DNA of 64,000 bases. Origin: Streptomyces sp. RKAG293 (lineage in GTDB: Bacteria; Actinomycetota; Actinomycetes; Streptomycetales; Streptomycetaceae). Location: positions 1,364,001 to 1,428,000 of the forward strand of contig NZ_JAJOZB010000001.1 in the NCBI RefSeq assembly GCF_023701745.1, read 5' to 3'. Both the position numbers and the translations under genes were made by a program. This document shows positions 1-9,300 of this stretch, piece by piece. Below the pieces are notes generated by a model. It worked only from the letters and a program-made list of their open reading frames with translations. It searched no databases and had not been told where the DNA came from. Positions within the stretch are counted from its first letter, which is position 1, and the number at the start of each line of letters is the position of its first letter.

Positions 1-154
1 GCCAGACGATCTCCTGCGACGGAGAGAGGGGGAGCATCGGCGATCCCTGGGGTTGTCGGGTCGGTGTCTTCGGGTGCGGGCGGAGGCACGGTCGTGCTTC
101 CGCCCGCGGTTCGCCGGCCGGTCCGCGGATCACGCGGTCCGGGCCGGCCGTGCT

Positions 155-230
155 GGTTCAGGGCAGTAACGGTTCAGGACGTGCTGGTTCAGGGCGTGCT
201 GGTTCAGGGCGTGCTGGTTCAGAGCGTCCT
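155..230. repeat. 15-bp tandem repeat downstream of condensation-domain gene
   Basis: Five head-to-tail units of the form GGTTCAGGGCGTGCT (first unit 16 bp, the others 15 bp). They lie about 145-220 bp beyond the stop of the condensation-domain gene. The unit closely resembles the one found upstream of the same gene at 1740-1784. I see no gene in 1-373; the only other structure is a short hexanucleotide repeat. Confidence 0.85.
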
Positions 231-337
231 CAAGGCGTCACGGCCCTACGGCGTGACGGCGTGACGGGCGGGACTGCGTGATGTCGCGCGCCGCTTCGTC
301 TGCGGCGGTTGCGGCCGCTGTGGGTGCGGTGGTGACT

Positions 338-364
338 GCGGGTGCGGGTGCGGGTGCGGGTGCG
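338..364. repeat. Hexanucleotide microsatellite (GGGTGC)n
   Basis: About four copies of a GGGTGC-type hexamer lie just past the stop codon of the condensation-domain gene. Slippage here would not touch a coding frame. Confidence 0.8.
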
Positions 365-373
365 GCTTGTGGG

Positions 374-1684
374 TCAGCCGACGGGGACGTCGGCCCGGAC
401 GGGGGCGCGCACCGCGTCGCGGAAGACGGCGAACCCGTCCCGGGCCGCGGCGTCGTCGAGCACCGTGCGGTCCCACACCATCCGGATGTGGAGTTCGGAT
501 CCGTGGGTGACGGAGACCGCGAACGGGGCGCGCACCTGCCGGCCGTCGATGTGCACCTCACGGCCCTCCACCCCGCCGAGCCGCAGCGCGGGACGGCGCC
601 GGGCGTCGTCCACCGTCAGCAGTCCGTCCAGCCGGCCGGACCACTGGGAACCGGCCGAGCGGGCGGCGTGCACCACTTCGTCGAAGGGGGTGTCGGCCCG
701 GTCCAGGTCGTCCCACCACTGGGTGGCCGTCTCGTCCGGGGCGTGCGGGACGTCGACCGTCGCGGCCGGGAAGACCACGGTGTTGAGGAAGCAGCCCAGG
801 ACCGGCGGTGCGCCGGCCGGGCGGCCGCCCCACGGGTAGCCGATCGGCAGCACGTGGCCGGCCCCGTACAGCACCCGGGCCGCGGCCCGGCAGGCGTCGA
901 GCAGGGCGGGGAACGGTACGCCGGACGCCGGTGCGGGCAGCCGCAGTTCGGCGGCGCCGGTGGGCAGGGAGCCGGTGACGGGGGTCCGCGGCGGGAGCTG
1001 CGGGGCCCGTTCGTGCACCACGCGCAGCCGGTCGCCCCAGTACTCCAGCGCGCCGGAGGATCCCGCGCGCTGTTCGGCGTCGAGCTGCAGCTGGACCGCC
1101 TCCCGGTAGGCGGCGAGTTCCGCGGCCGCCTCGGCGGGCTCCGGGCCCGCGGATCCCGGCTCGTCACGGTAGGCGGCGGTGAGTTCCTCGACGATCCGGG
1201 CGAGGGACTGGCCGTCGCACGCGGTGTGGTCAAGGACGACGGCGAGCACCTCGTCCCCGGCGGCCGGCCCGTCCTGGACCAGGTACAGCCGCAGCGGCGA
1301 GCCCTGCGCGGTCCAGCCGGCCAGGACCCGGCGCAGCGCGGTGGCCGCGTCCTCGCCGGGGGCGCGGACGACGTGTTCCACCGGTACGTCGGGCTCCGTC
1401 AGACGGAGCACGGGGGTGCCGCGCAGCACCTCCGGGCGGGCGCGCAGCACGGGGTGCAGGGCGGCCAGCCGGTTCGCGGCCGCGCGCAGCCGTACCGGAT
1501 CCACGGTGCCGCCCGGGAAGGCGAAGAACATCGGGACGATGTCGGGCCGGCCCGAGGGGTCCATGGCGCGCACGAGCACGAAGCGCCGCTGGGCTCCGGT
1601 GACGGGCAGGAGGGAGGTACCGCCGTCGTCGGCGGCAACGCGCTGGTAGCGGGCCAGGTACTGGCCCGTGATGGTTCGGGGCAT
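374..1684 (-). CDS. Stand-alone condensation-domain protein (NRPS/PapA-like acyltransferase fold)
   Basis: About 436 residues with the fold signatures of an NRPS condensation or PapA/wax-ester-type acyltransferase. The active-site motif HHxxxDG appears as DHTACDG (residues 152-158): the first His is Asp and the catalytic second His is kept. A later segment around GYPWGGRP/GCFLNTVVFP matches the second half of such domains. No adenylation or carrier domain is attached, so it would act as a free-standing enzyme, probably joining an acyl or aminoacyl donor to a small acceptor. The start was chosen for AGAGAGG seven bases upstream of ATG. The MFS exporter at 1830-3152 lies upstream in the same orientation and may export the product (inference). 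The substrate is unknown. Confidence 0.75.
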   Translation of the reverse strand: MPRTITGQYLARYQRVAADDGGTSLLPVTGAQRRFVLVRAMDPSGRPDIVPMFFAFPGGTVDPVRLRAAANRLAALHPVLRARPEVLRGTPVLRLTEPDVPVEHVVRAPGEDAATALRRVLAGWTAQGSPLRLYLVQDGPAAGDEVLAVVLDHTACDGQSLARIVEELTAAYRDEPGSAGPEPAEAAAELAAYREAVQLQLDAEQRAGSSGALEYWGDRLRVVHERAPQLPPRTPVTGSLPTGAAELRLPAPASGVPFPALLDACRAAARVLYGAGHVLPIGYPWGGRPAGAPPVLGCFLNTVVFPAATVDVPHAPDETATQWWDDLDRADTPFDEVVHAARSAGSQWSGRLDGLLTVDDARRRPALRLGGVEGREVHIDGRQVRAPFAVSVTHGSELHIRMVWDRTVLDDAAARDGFAVFRDAVRAPVRADVPVG

Positions 1685-1739
1685 GTGATCCTCTCTGACG
1701 TGGCAGGGCGGTTCGGGACGGAGCGTTCCGTGACGTGCC

Positions 1740-1784
1740 GGTTCCGGGCGTGGCGGTTCCGGGCGTGGCGGTTCCGGGCGTGGT
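1740..1784. repeat. 15-bp tandem repeat upstream of condensation-domain gene
   Basis: Three near-identical 15-bp units GGTTCCGGGCGTGGC lie between the exporter stop and the condensation-domain start. A degenerate unit precedes them at about 1710-1739. They are related to the units on the other side of the gene (155-230). Confidence 0.85.
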
Positions 1785-1829
1785 CGGGCCGGGCGATGGG
1801 TCCCGGGTCCGGCCGGACGCCCCACCGGG

Positions 1830-3152
1830 TCAGCTGACGGAAGCGGGCTCGCTACGGCCGGCGGAGGCGTCGGAGCCGCCCGCGACGGCGTCCTCGAGGT
1901 CGTCCGGGGCGGCCGGCAGATCGCGCATCCGGCGCAGTGGGGACAGCAGCAGCCGCAGTGGTACGACGAGGAACCCGATCGCGCAGACCCACAGGGCGGC
2001 GCGCGCCCCGAAGCCGTCGGCCACGGCGCCGCCCACCAGGGCCCCGAGCGGCAGCGTGCCCCACACCAGGAACCGCAGGGTGGCGTTCATCCGGCCCAGG
2101 AGCCGGGGCGGGCAGAGCGTCTGACGGAAGCTCACCTGGGCGACGTTGTAGACGACCGCGCCGAAGGAGACCACTCCGGAACCGACGGCGAACAGCACGG
2201 CGGCGGCTCCCCGGCCTGACAGCGGCCACAGCAGCGCGAACGGGCCGGTCACCAGGGCGGACAGCCAGATGATGCGGGCCTGGCCGAGCCGGGCGGCGAG
2301 CCTGCCGGCGCAGAGCGCACCGGCGAGTCCGCCGGCGGCGGACGCGGAGAGCATCAGACCGATGGCGGCCGGCTGCAGCCCGATCACCCGTACCAGGAAG
2401 ATGGTCTGAGTGGCCATCAGCATCGCGGTGAAGAAGTTGCTCAGGCCGGTGCTGGTCGCGATGACGCGCAGCAGCCGGTGGCCGAGCACGAAGCGCAGCC
2501 CCTCACCGATCTCCTTGCGCAGCGAAGCGCCCGGCACCGGTTCCGGCTTGCTCTCCGGCTTGTCGATGCGCGACAGGAACAGTGCCGAGACGACGTAGCC
2601 GATCGCGTCGGCCCCGATCGCCAGGTGCGCCCCGACCAGCTGTACCAGCCCGCCGCCGAGGCCGGGACCGGTGACCTGGGCGGAGGAGCGGACCGTCTCC
2701 AGCGCTCCGTTGGCCGCCATCAGCTGTTCCCTGGGCAGGAGTTCGGGGAGATAGCTCTGGTCGGCCACATCGAAGAAGACGGTCGCGGCGCCGGTGACCA
2801 GGGCGACGACGTACAGCTGCACCATCGTCAGGACGTCGGCGACCGCGGCCAGCGGGACACTCGCCATGGCGAGCGCCCGCACCATGTCGGCGCGGATCAT
2901 CAGCGAGCGCTTGCGCATCCGGTCGACCAGCGCCCCTGCGGGCAGGCCGATCAGCAGGAACGCGGCGGTCTCCGCGGCGGTGAGCAGCCCCACCTGGAAC
3001 GCGGGCGCCTTGAGTTCGAGGACCGCCACCAGGGGCAGCGCGACCAGGGTGACCTGGGCACCGACCTGGCCGGCCGCGGCGCCGGCGAGCAGCAGACGGA
3101 AGTCGCGCATGCGCAGCGGGCCGCTCGACGCGGTTCGGGGTAAAGGGGACAT
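1830..3152 (-). CDS. MFS exporter, DHA3 type (EntS/MefA-like)
   Basis: About 440 residues with 12 hydrophobic segments and the DHA3-like order: FRLLLAGAAAGQVGAQ in helix 1, LVDRMRKRS in the first cytoplasmic loop (motif A) and a variant repeat in the second half. DHA3 transporters are drug/proton antiporters that export macrolides, siderophores and similar small molecules. ATG at 3152 is preferred over GTG at 3167 because an AAGG element sits eight bases upstream of it. It precedes the condensation-domain gene on the same strand, so export of that enzyme's product is plausible but unproven. The C-terminal tail after about residue 405 is polar and probably cytoplasmic. Confidence 0.85.
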   Translation of the reverse strand: MSPLPRTASSGPLRMRDFRLLLAGAAAGQVGAQVTLVALPLVAVLELKAPAFQVGLLTAAETAAFLLIGLPAGALVDRMRKRSLMIRADMVRALAMASVPLAAVADVLTMVQLYVVALVTGAATVFFDVADQSYLPELLPREQLMAANGALETVRSSAQVTGPGLGGGLVQLVGAHLAIGADAIGYVVSALFLSRIDKPESKPEPVPGASLRKEIGEGLRFVLGHRLLRVIATSTGLSNFFTAMLMATQTIFLVRVIGLQPAAIGLMLSASAAGGLAGALCAGRLAARLGQARIIWLSALVTGPFALLWPLSGRGAAAVLFAVGSGVVSFGAVVYNVAQVSFRQTLCPPRLLGRMNATLRFLVWGTLPLGALVGGAVADGFGARAALWVCAIGFLVVPLRLLLSPLRRMRDLPAAPDDLEDAVAGGSDASAGRSEPASVS

Positions 3153-3501
3153 GTGCCAGACCTTCACCGCAAACGCCGTTAACAGTCAAAGCGCAAAGAA
3201 CACTTTCGGTCGAATCTTTTGCACTACCTCCACTAAATCAGCAAATCTTCCGTCGGATCCGGGCAACCTCGGGATGAACTATGCACGTTGGGGCCCCGCG
3301 ACAAGAGGATCGGACAGCCCCCGCACGGCCGGGGCCGGACGATCACCGGCAACGCGCCAGGAATCGCACCTCTGACCGAAAACAGTCCCTGCCCCGCTTC
3401 GATGCCGTATGCACCTACCGACCCGTCGCCGGGACCGGCCCGTCATATACCGTGCTGCTCGACAGCGAAGGCGCGGATGCGCGGATGCGAGGGTGGATTC
3501 C
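3153..3501. promoter_or_regulatory. Divergent intergenic region
   Basis: About 350 bp between the divergent MFS and carbonic anhydrase-like genes. The part nearest the exporter (3170-3260) is markedly AT-richer than its surroundings, as expected for a promoter. I see no convincing open frame, operator palindrome or RNA gene here. Confidence 0.4.
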
Positions 3502-4071
3502 ATGGCGGAGCAGGCACTGATTGCCGATGTGGCGGGGCGCAAGCCCCAGGTGGATCCGGCGGCGTTCACCGCGCCCACCTCGGTCGTCGTCGGCGACGTC
3601 ACGATGGCGGCCGGCTCCAGCGCCTGGTACCACGCGGTCCTGCGCGGCGACTGCGAGTCGATCAGCATCGGCGCCGACAGCAACATCCAGGACAACTGCT
3701 CGGTGCACGCGGACCCCGGGTTCCCCGTCGTGGTCGGCGAGCGGGTCTCGGTGGGTCACAACGCGGTGCTGCACGGCTGCACCGTCGAGGACGACGTACT
3801 GATCGGCATGGGCGCCACGGTCCTGAACGGCGCGCACATCGGGACCGGTTCGCTGGTCGCCGCGGCCGCGCTCGTACCGCAGGGGATGCGCGTACCGCCG
3901 GGGTCACTGGTGGCCGGGGTGCCGGCCAAGGTGCGGCGTGAGCTGACCGCGGAGGAGCGGGAGTCGGTGCTGCTCAACGCCGCGGGTTATGTCGAGCTGT
4001 CCCGCGCCCACCGGGCGGCCTTCGAACCGGCCACTGAAGAGCCGGCCGGGGAACCGGCCGACGGGGCCTGA
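3502..4071 (+). CDS. Gamma-class carbonic anhydrase-like protein (left-handed beta-helix)
   Basis: About 189 residues with hexapeptide-repeat periodicity typical of the left-handed beta-helix (GDCESISIGADSNIQDN onward). The metal-binding pattern of the gamma-CA/PaaY/YrdA family is present: VHAD, then GHNAVLHG, giving three histidines across adjacent trimer subunits, with an NIQDN turn. The family comprises zinc or iron carbonic anhydrases and related proteins of unknown activity. The ATG at 3502 gives the usual family N-terminus. The last ~20 residues are acidic and low-complexity. It is monocistronic, and whether it is catalytically active cannot be told from sequence. Confidence 0.88.
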   Translation: MAEQALIADVAGRKPQVDPAAFTAPTSVVVGDVTMAAGSSAWYHAVLRGDCESISIGADSNIQDNCSVHADPGFPVVVGERVSVGHNAVLHGCTVEDDVLIGMGATVLNGAHIGTGSLVAAAALVPQGMRVPPGSLVAGVPAKVRRELTAEERESVLLNAAGYVELSRAHRAAFEPATEEPAGEPADGA

Positions 4072-4108
4072 GCGGCCCCGTGCCCGGTCCGCCGGGCCCT
4101 TCGCGAGG

Positions 4109-4801
4109 TCACTCGCCGGTGGGGGCCACCACGGCTTCGGCCGTGCCTTCCACCGGCGTTCCCGGCGTCGCCGATGCGTCCGCCTCCGGCGTCTCATCCG
4201 GTGTGTGGGCCTTGGCACGCCGCTGGACGAAGAGGAACGAGGCGATCCCGAACAGCACGGCCGCCGCCAGACCGAAGTAGCCGAACCGCTTGATCCACGG
4301 TTCCGCCACCACGCCGACGTTGTAGATGACGGCGGTGGTGCCGCCCGCCCAGACGATGCCGCCGAGGGCGTTCGCGATGAAGAACTTCCAGTACGGCATC
4401 TTCAGGACGCCCGCCAGCGGGCCCGCGAAGATCCGCAGCAGCGCGACGAAGCGGCCGACGAAGACCGCCCACATGCCCCAGCGCTCGAACGACCGCTCGG
4501 CGGTGGCGACATGGCCGGGCGAGAAGTGCTTGGGGAACTTCCGGCCGAGCTTGTCCAGCAGCGGTTTGCCACCCTTGCGGCCGATCGAATAGCCGATGGA
4601 GTCACCGATCACCGCGCCCGCGATGGCGCAGGCACCGACGATCCACGGGTTGATCGTGCCCTGCGAGGCCATCAGTGACGCGGTGACGAGGACGATCTCG
4701 CCGGGCAGCGGGATGCCCAGGCTCTCGATCCCGATGACCAGCCCCACCACCAGGTAGACGGCGAGCGGCGGAATCGTCTCGATCCATTCCTGCACGTGCA
4801 C
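4109..4801 (-). CDS. DedA/SNARE-associated family membrane protein
   Basis: About 230 residues, a DedA-family integral membrane protein. Seen: the re-entrant hairpin segment ESLGIPLPGEIVLVTAS near residue 27, a basic loop (IGRKGGKPLLDKLGRKFP), and the second-half signature FVGRFVALLRIFAGPLAG with conserved arginines. DedA proteins move lipid carriers such as undecaprenyl phosphate or phospholipids across the bilayer. A GTG start at 4801 fits GGGGAGGA seven bases upstream. The C-terminal ~30 residues are Ala/Pro/Glu-rich and probably disordered. Confidence 0.88.
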   Translation of the reverse strand: MHVQEWIETIPPLAVYLVVGLVIGIESLGIPLPGEIVLVTASLMASQGTINPWIVGACAIAGAVIGDSIGYSIGRKGGKPLLDKLGRKFPKHFSPGHVATAERSFERWGMWAVFVGRFVALLRIFAGPLAGVLKMPYWKFFIANALGGIVWAGGTTAVIYNVGVVAEPWIKRFGYFGLAAAVLFGIASFLFVQRRAKAHTPDETPEADASATPGTPVEGTAEAVVAPTGE

Positions 4802-4916
4802 TGCCGAGTCCTCCCCTGGACACCATCCGGACCGTGCGCCGCGGCCCACGTCAGTGAAGCCTAACCGAACCGCTCCGCACGGCAGTGCGGCCGGCGGACC
4901 GCTCCCCCGGCCCCTC

Positions 4917-5264
4917 TCACCACAGGTCGGGATCGGCCAGGAGCCGCTCCTGCGCGCGGGCCGCCAGCGCGGGATCCGGCTCCGGGGCCAGGTCGGAGTG
5001 CTTGACGGACCAGGCCGCCACGTACGGGCACAGCGGTACGACGGCCCGGCCCTCCGCGGCGGCCAGCTCGTACAGCGCCCCGGCGAGCGCGCCCGCGATG
5101 CCCTCCCCCTGGTGCCCCGGCTCGACCACCGTGTGCACGGCGACCAGTGCGCTCCCGCCACCGGTCCCGTCGTCCTCCAGCACGAAATAGTTGATCCGGC
5201 CGATCAGTTCGTCCCCGGCCCATGCCCCCAGGCGGCCCACCGCCCGCTCGTCACGAATGTCCAT
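4917..5264 (-). CDS. GNAT-family N-acetyltransferase-like protein (YjdJ type)
   Basis: 115 residues of the small GCN5-like type. The acetyl-CoA-binding signature is seen as HQGEGIAGALAGALYELAA, followed by the PLCPYVAAW segment that marks this short subfamily. The natural substrate of the family is not established. It lies eight bases downstream of the ImuB-like gene on the same strand and could be cotranscribed with it. Confidence 0.8.
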   Translation of the reverse strand: MDIRDERAVGRLGAWAGDELIGRINYFVLEDDGTGGGSALVAVHTVVEPGHQGEGIAGALAGALYELAAAEGRAVVPLCPYVAAWSVKHSDLAPEPDPALAARAQERLLADPDLW

Positions 5265-5271
5265 CCCTCCA

Positions 5272-6333
5272 TCATGCGCGACGGGGCGCCCGGTGCGCGG
5301 TACCGGCGGGCCGGACGGCGGCGGGGCCGAAGCGGGCGCGGGCGCGGTCGGCGGCGGCCTCGATCAGCCGGGACTTGTCGTCGCCCGGTTCCAGGCTCAG
5401 CTGCCGGGCGGTCAGCTCCTCCGCCAGCAGGCCGTCGGCGCGCAGCGAAAGGGTGCGGACCCGGGCCCGCTGCAGGCCGAGCGCGTCGTAGAGCTGGTAG
5501 GCGGTGGTCCGCAGCACCGCGCTGTGCCCCGACGACTCGTGCAGGGTCCGGGTGCGGGTCGTCGTCGAACGGTCGGCGTAGCGGACGGTGAGGGTCAGGG
5601 AGCGGGCCGCCTGGCGCTCGGTGCGCAGCCGGGCGCCGAGTTCCTCGGTGAGCGACAGCAGCGCCCGGCGGTGCCGCTCCGGATCCAGCTCGTCCTGTCC
5701 GAAGCGCCGTTCACCGCCGATGGAACGGGCGGGGGCGCCCCGGACGACCGGCGTCGGGTCGATACCGCGGGCCCTGTCGTACAGCCGCCGGCCGGCGGTC
5801 GCGCCCAGTGCGCGCTGCAGGGTGCCCAGCGGGGTGGCGGCGATGCGTCCGACGGTGTCCAGCCCGTAGCCGGCCAGGGTTTTCGCGGAGGCGGGTCCGA
5901 TGCCGTCCAGCGCGGCGGCCGGCTTGTTCCGCAGGAAGTCCTCGACGGCCGGCCCGTCACCGCTCAGCACCCGGACCGCGCAGGCGGGGCCGTCCGCGGC
6001 GGCCATCCGGGCCAGCAGCGGGTTGGGCCCGACGCCGATCGTGGAGTCGACGCCGTGCAGGGCCAGGGCCCGCACCCGGATGAGCTGGGCGAGGCCGGCG
6101 GCGTCCCGGTCGAAGTACCGCAGCGCGCTGCGGACGTCGGCGAGGGCCGCGTCGGGTGGCAGCGCCTGGACGACCGGGGTGATGCCGCGGAGCAGGTCGA
6201 GGAGCATCTCGTAGACGTCCTCGGGCGGCACGGAGCCGGCGGGCGCGTGGAGGTGGACATAGAGGATGTGCGGCACCGGACCGGCTCCCCTATCGACCGG
6301 GTGAGCGGCCCGGCCGGCTGGGTGGCGGCTCAT
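5272..6333 (-). CDS. ImuB-like Y-family DNA polymerase homologue, catalytic acids missing
   Basis: About 353 residues of the Y-family/DinB superfamily. The helix-hairpin-helix thumb is clear (DGIGPASAKTLAGYGLDTVG) and the little-finger part follows. The catalytic carboxylates of active Pol IV are not recognisable: the first motif reads ILYVHLHAP instead of a D-x-D type motif, and the SxDE motif is absent. This is the hallmark of ImuB, a beta-clamp-binding accessory of DnaE2 in mycobacterial mutasomes. The ATG overlaps the dnaE2 stop in an ATGA junction, so translation is coupled. An imuA-like gene is not seen in the window. Confidence 0.8.
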   Translation of the reverse strand: MSRHPAGRAAHPVDRGAGPVPHILYVHLHAPAGSVPPEDVYEMLLDLLRGITPVVQALPPDAALADVRSALRYFDRDAAGLAQLIRVRALALHGVDSTIGVGPNPLLARMAAADGPACAVRVLSGDGPAVEDFLRNKPAAALDGIGPASAKTLAGYGLDTVGRIAATPLGTLQRALGATAGRRLYDRARGIDPTPVVRGAPARSIGGERRFGQDELDPERHRRALLSLTEELGARLRTERQAARSLTLTVRYADRSTTTRTRTLHESSGHSAVLRTTAYQLYDALGLQRARVRTLSLRADGLLAEELTARQLSLEPGDDKSRLIEAAADRARARFGPAAVRPAGTAHRAPRRA

Positions 6334-9300
6334 CCTGCGCTCCCCTGGCTGGAGTGCCACAGCTTTCTGCTGGGGGCGGTGCGGTCGCCGGGCGGCTGGA
6401 GGTCGGCCCAGGGGTGCAGCTCGGCGCCCGTCTCGTGCCGGATGCGCCGGCCGCCGACCGGATCGGCCGCGTCCGCGCCGGGGCGTGCGCCCGGGTCCGC
6501 GGTCGACCCGGCGGCCGCATCAGCCGTCGAATCGGCCACTGGTCCGGCCGCCGGCTCCGCGAGACGGGCGGCGACCGCCGCGAGGCCGCCGTCCTGGTGC
6601 AGGTCGGCGAGTTCCGCGAGGTCCCAGGCGGCGGAGCCGACGACGCTGAAGGCGCGTTTCCCCCGCCGCTGGAGGGTGCCGCGGACCAGCAGCAGGCCGG
6701 AGTGGAACACCGTGTGCGCGGCCTGCTGGTGGCTGTCCTCGAAGAACGCCAGGTCCACGAGGCCCGACCCGTCGTCGAGCGTCACGAAGATGATCCGTTT
6801 CCCGGACGCGATCGGCGGTGTCTGGGTGGAGGCCCTGATGCCCGCGACGAGCACGGTCTCGCCGTGCCGCACCTCGTGCAGCCGCCGGGCCGGCGTCGTG
6901 TCCAGTTCCTCCAGCAGCGCGTGGTGATGCTCCATCAGATGCTGGGTGGTGTCCATGCCCAGCACCTCCAGTTCGGCGCCGGTCCGCTCACCGGCGTTCA
7001 TGTCGGGCAGGCCGGCCGGGACCGCGGACTCCTGCGCGGCGAGCGCGAGTTGTCCGCCGGGTACGGCGGCGCGCCCCTGCCGGTGCAGTTCGGAGACCTG
7101 GAGCAGCAGGTCGCGGCGGGTGAGCCCGGCGGCCAGCGGGTCGAGCGCTCCCACCTGGACGAGGCGTTCCAGCACCGGACGGGACGGCCTCGCCCGCTCC
7201 CACAGGTCCGCCGGCGAGGAGTAGGGCTGCCCGGCCTCGATCCGTCCGGCCTCGGCCTCCGACATGCCGCGCACTTCGGAGAGGGCGAGCCGCAACCCCC
7301 ACTTATCAGACTCCAGTTCGATTACATAGGCGGAGCGCGACGCGTTCACGTCCAGCGGCAGGATCGGCACACCGTGCCGGCGCGCGTCCGCCAGGATCAC
7401 CCGCTTCGGCCACATCCCCGGATCGTGTTCCAGCAGCCCGGCGTAGAGCGCCGCCGCGAAGTGCGCCTTCAGCCACGCCGACTGCAGCGCAGGAACGGCG
7501 AACGCGGCGGCGTGGGCGCGCGCGAAACCGTAGGCGCCGAACGCCTCCAGGATCCCCCAGACCTCGGCCAGCACCGCCGGCGCGTAGCCGTGCGCCGCCG
7601 CTTCGCGGTGGAACCACTTCCGCACCTTCGGCCGCCGGACGGGGTCGGCCAGACAGCGCCGCGCCTCCTCCGCCAGGTCGGGCTCACAGCGGGTCAGCGC
7701 GGCGATGATGCCGATGATCTGCTCGTGCCAGATCGTCACCCCGAAGGTGTCCCGGAGCACCGGCTCCAGGTCCCGGTGCGGATACCGCGGCGGCCGGGTG
7801 CTGTGCCGCGCGGCGATGTACTGCTCCGGCATGCCCCCGGCGACCGGTCCGGGACGGAACAGGCTGATGTCGGCGACGATGTCGTCGACGGTGGTCGGCT
7901 GCAGCCTGGCCAGCAGGTCGCGCTGGCCGGGCGATTCCAGCTGGAACATGCCGAGGGTGTCCGAGGCGCGGATCAGCTCGAACGCCGCCGGGTCGTCCGG
8001 CGGCACCTGGGCGCGGTCCTCCAGGTCGATGTCCCGGCCGGTGGCCCGCCGGATCTCGGCGGTGGCGTGCGCCATCGCCGACCACATGCGCACGCCGAGG
8101 ATGTCGAGCTTCAGCAGGCCCATCGCCTCGACGTCCTCCTTGTCGAACTGGCTCATCGGGAACGCCTCACCGCTGGTCGGCATCACCGGGGTGCGGTCCA
8201 GCAGGGACGCGTTCGACAGCAGGACGCCGCACGGGTGCATCGCCACCCCGCGCGGCAGCCCGTCCAGCGCCTCGACCAGCTCCCACAGCGGGCCGTACCG
8301 GTCCGCGTGGGCGGCGACCTCCCGCAGTTCCGGCAGTTCGGCCAGCGCCCCCCGCACATCGCGGGCCCGGATGTGCGGAAACGACTTCGCCAGCCGGTCG
8401 ATCTCCCAGGGCGGCAGGGACAGCGCGGCCCCGGTGTCCCGGATCGCGTGCCGGGCGCGGTACGTCTCCGGCATCGCGACGGTCGCGATCCGCGCGGGGC
8501 CGAAGCGGCCGATCACCGCGCGGTAGACGTCGAGCCGGCGGGCCGACTCGGTGTCGAGGTCGATGTCCGGCAGGGAGTGGCGGCGCAGCGACATGAACCG
8601 TTCGAAGACCAGATGGTGTTCGAGCGGGTCGACGTTGGAGATGCCCAGCGCGTAGTTGACCATCGACCCGGCGCCGCTGCCGCGGGCCGCGACCCGGATC
8701 CCCAGGTCCCGGGCGTCGGAGACCACGGAGGCGACGGTGAGGAAGTACGTCTCGAAACCGAGCTTGCCGATGATCGTCAGTTCCGCGTCCAGCCGGCGCC
8801 GGGCGTCCGGCGCGTGCTCCAGGCCGCGCCGGGCCAGACCGGCTTCGGCGCGCTCGCGCAGCACCCGGCCGGCGGTGGCCGCGGTCGCCCCGGCCAGTTC
8901 GGGTTCCGGGAAGTGCGGCCTGCCCATGCCCAGATCGGCCTTCGGGTCGATCCGGCACGCGTCCGCCGTCTCCCGCGTCGCCGCCAGGAGCCGGGCGGCG
9001 CCACCGCGCCCGCGCCCGGCGGCCCCGGCGATCCGTTCCGCGGCCCGCGCCATGTCCTGCGGGCTCTTCAGCCAGCGCTGTCCGGAGTCCAGCCGGCGGC
9101 GGTCGATCGGCCGCAGCAGCCGGGCCGCGTCCAGCACGTCGGCCACCCGGTGCTGCGCGGGATCCGCGTAGCGGACCGCGTTGGTGACGACGGCGGGGAT
9201 GCCCAGCCGGTCGGCCAGCCCCACCGTGTGCGCGGCGAGCCGCAGGGAGCCCGGTCCCGCACCGGGGATCCCGTGGTCCACCGCTTCCAGCCGCAGGTCC

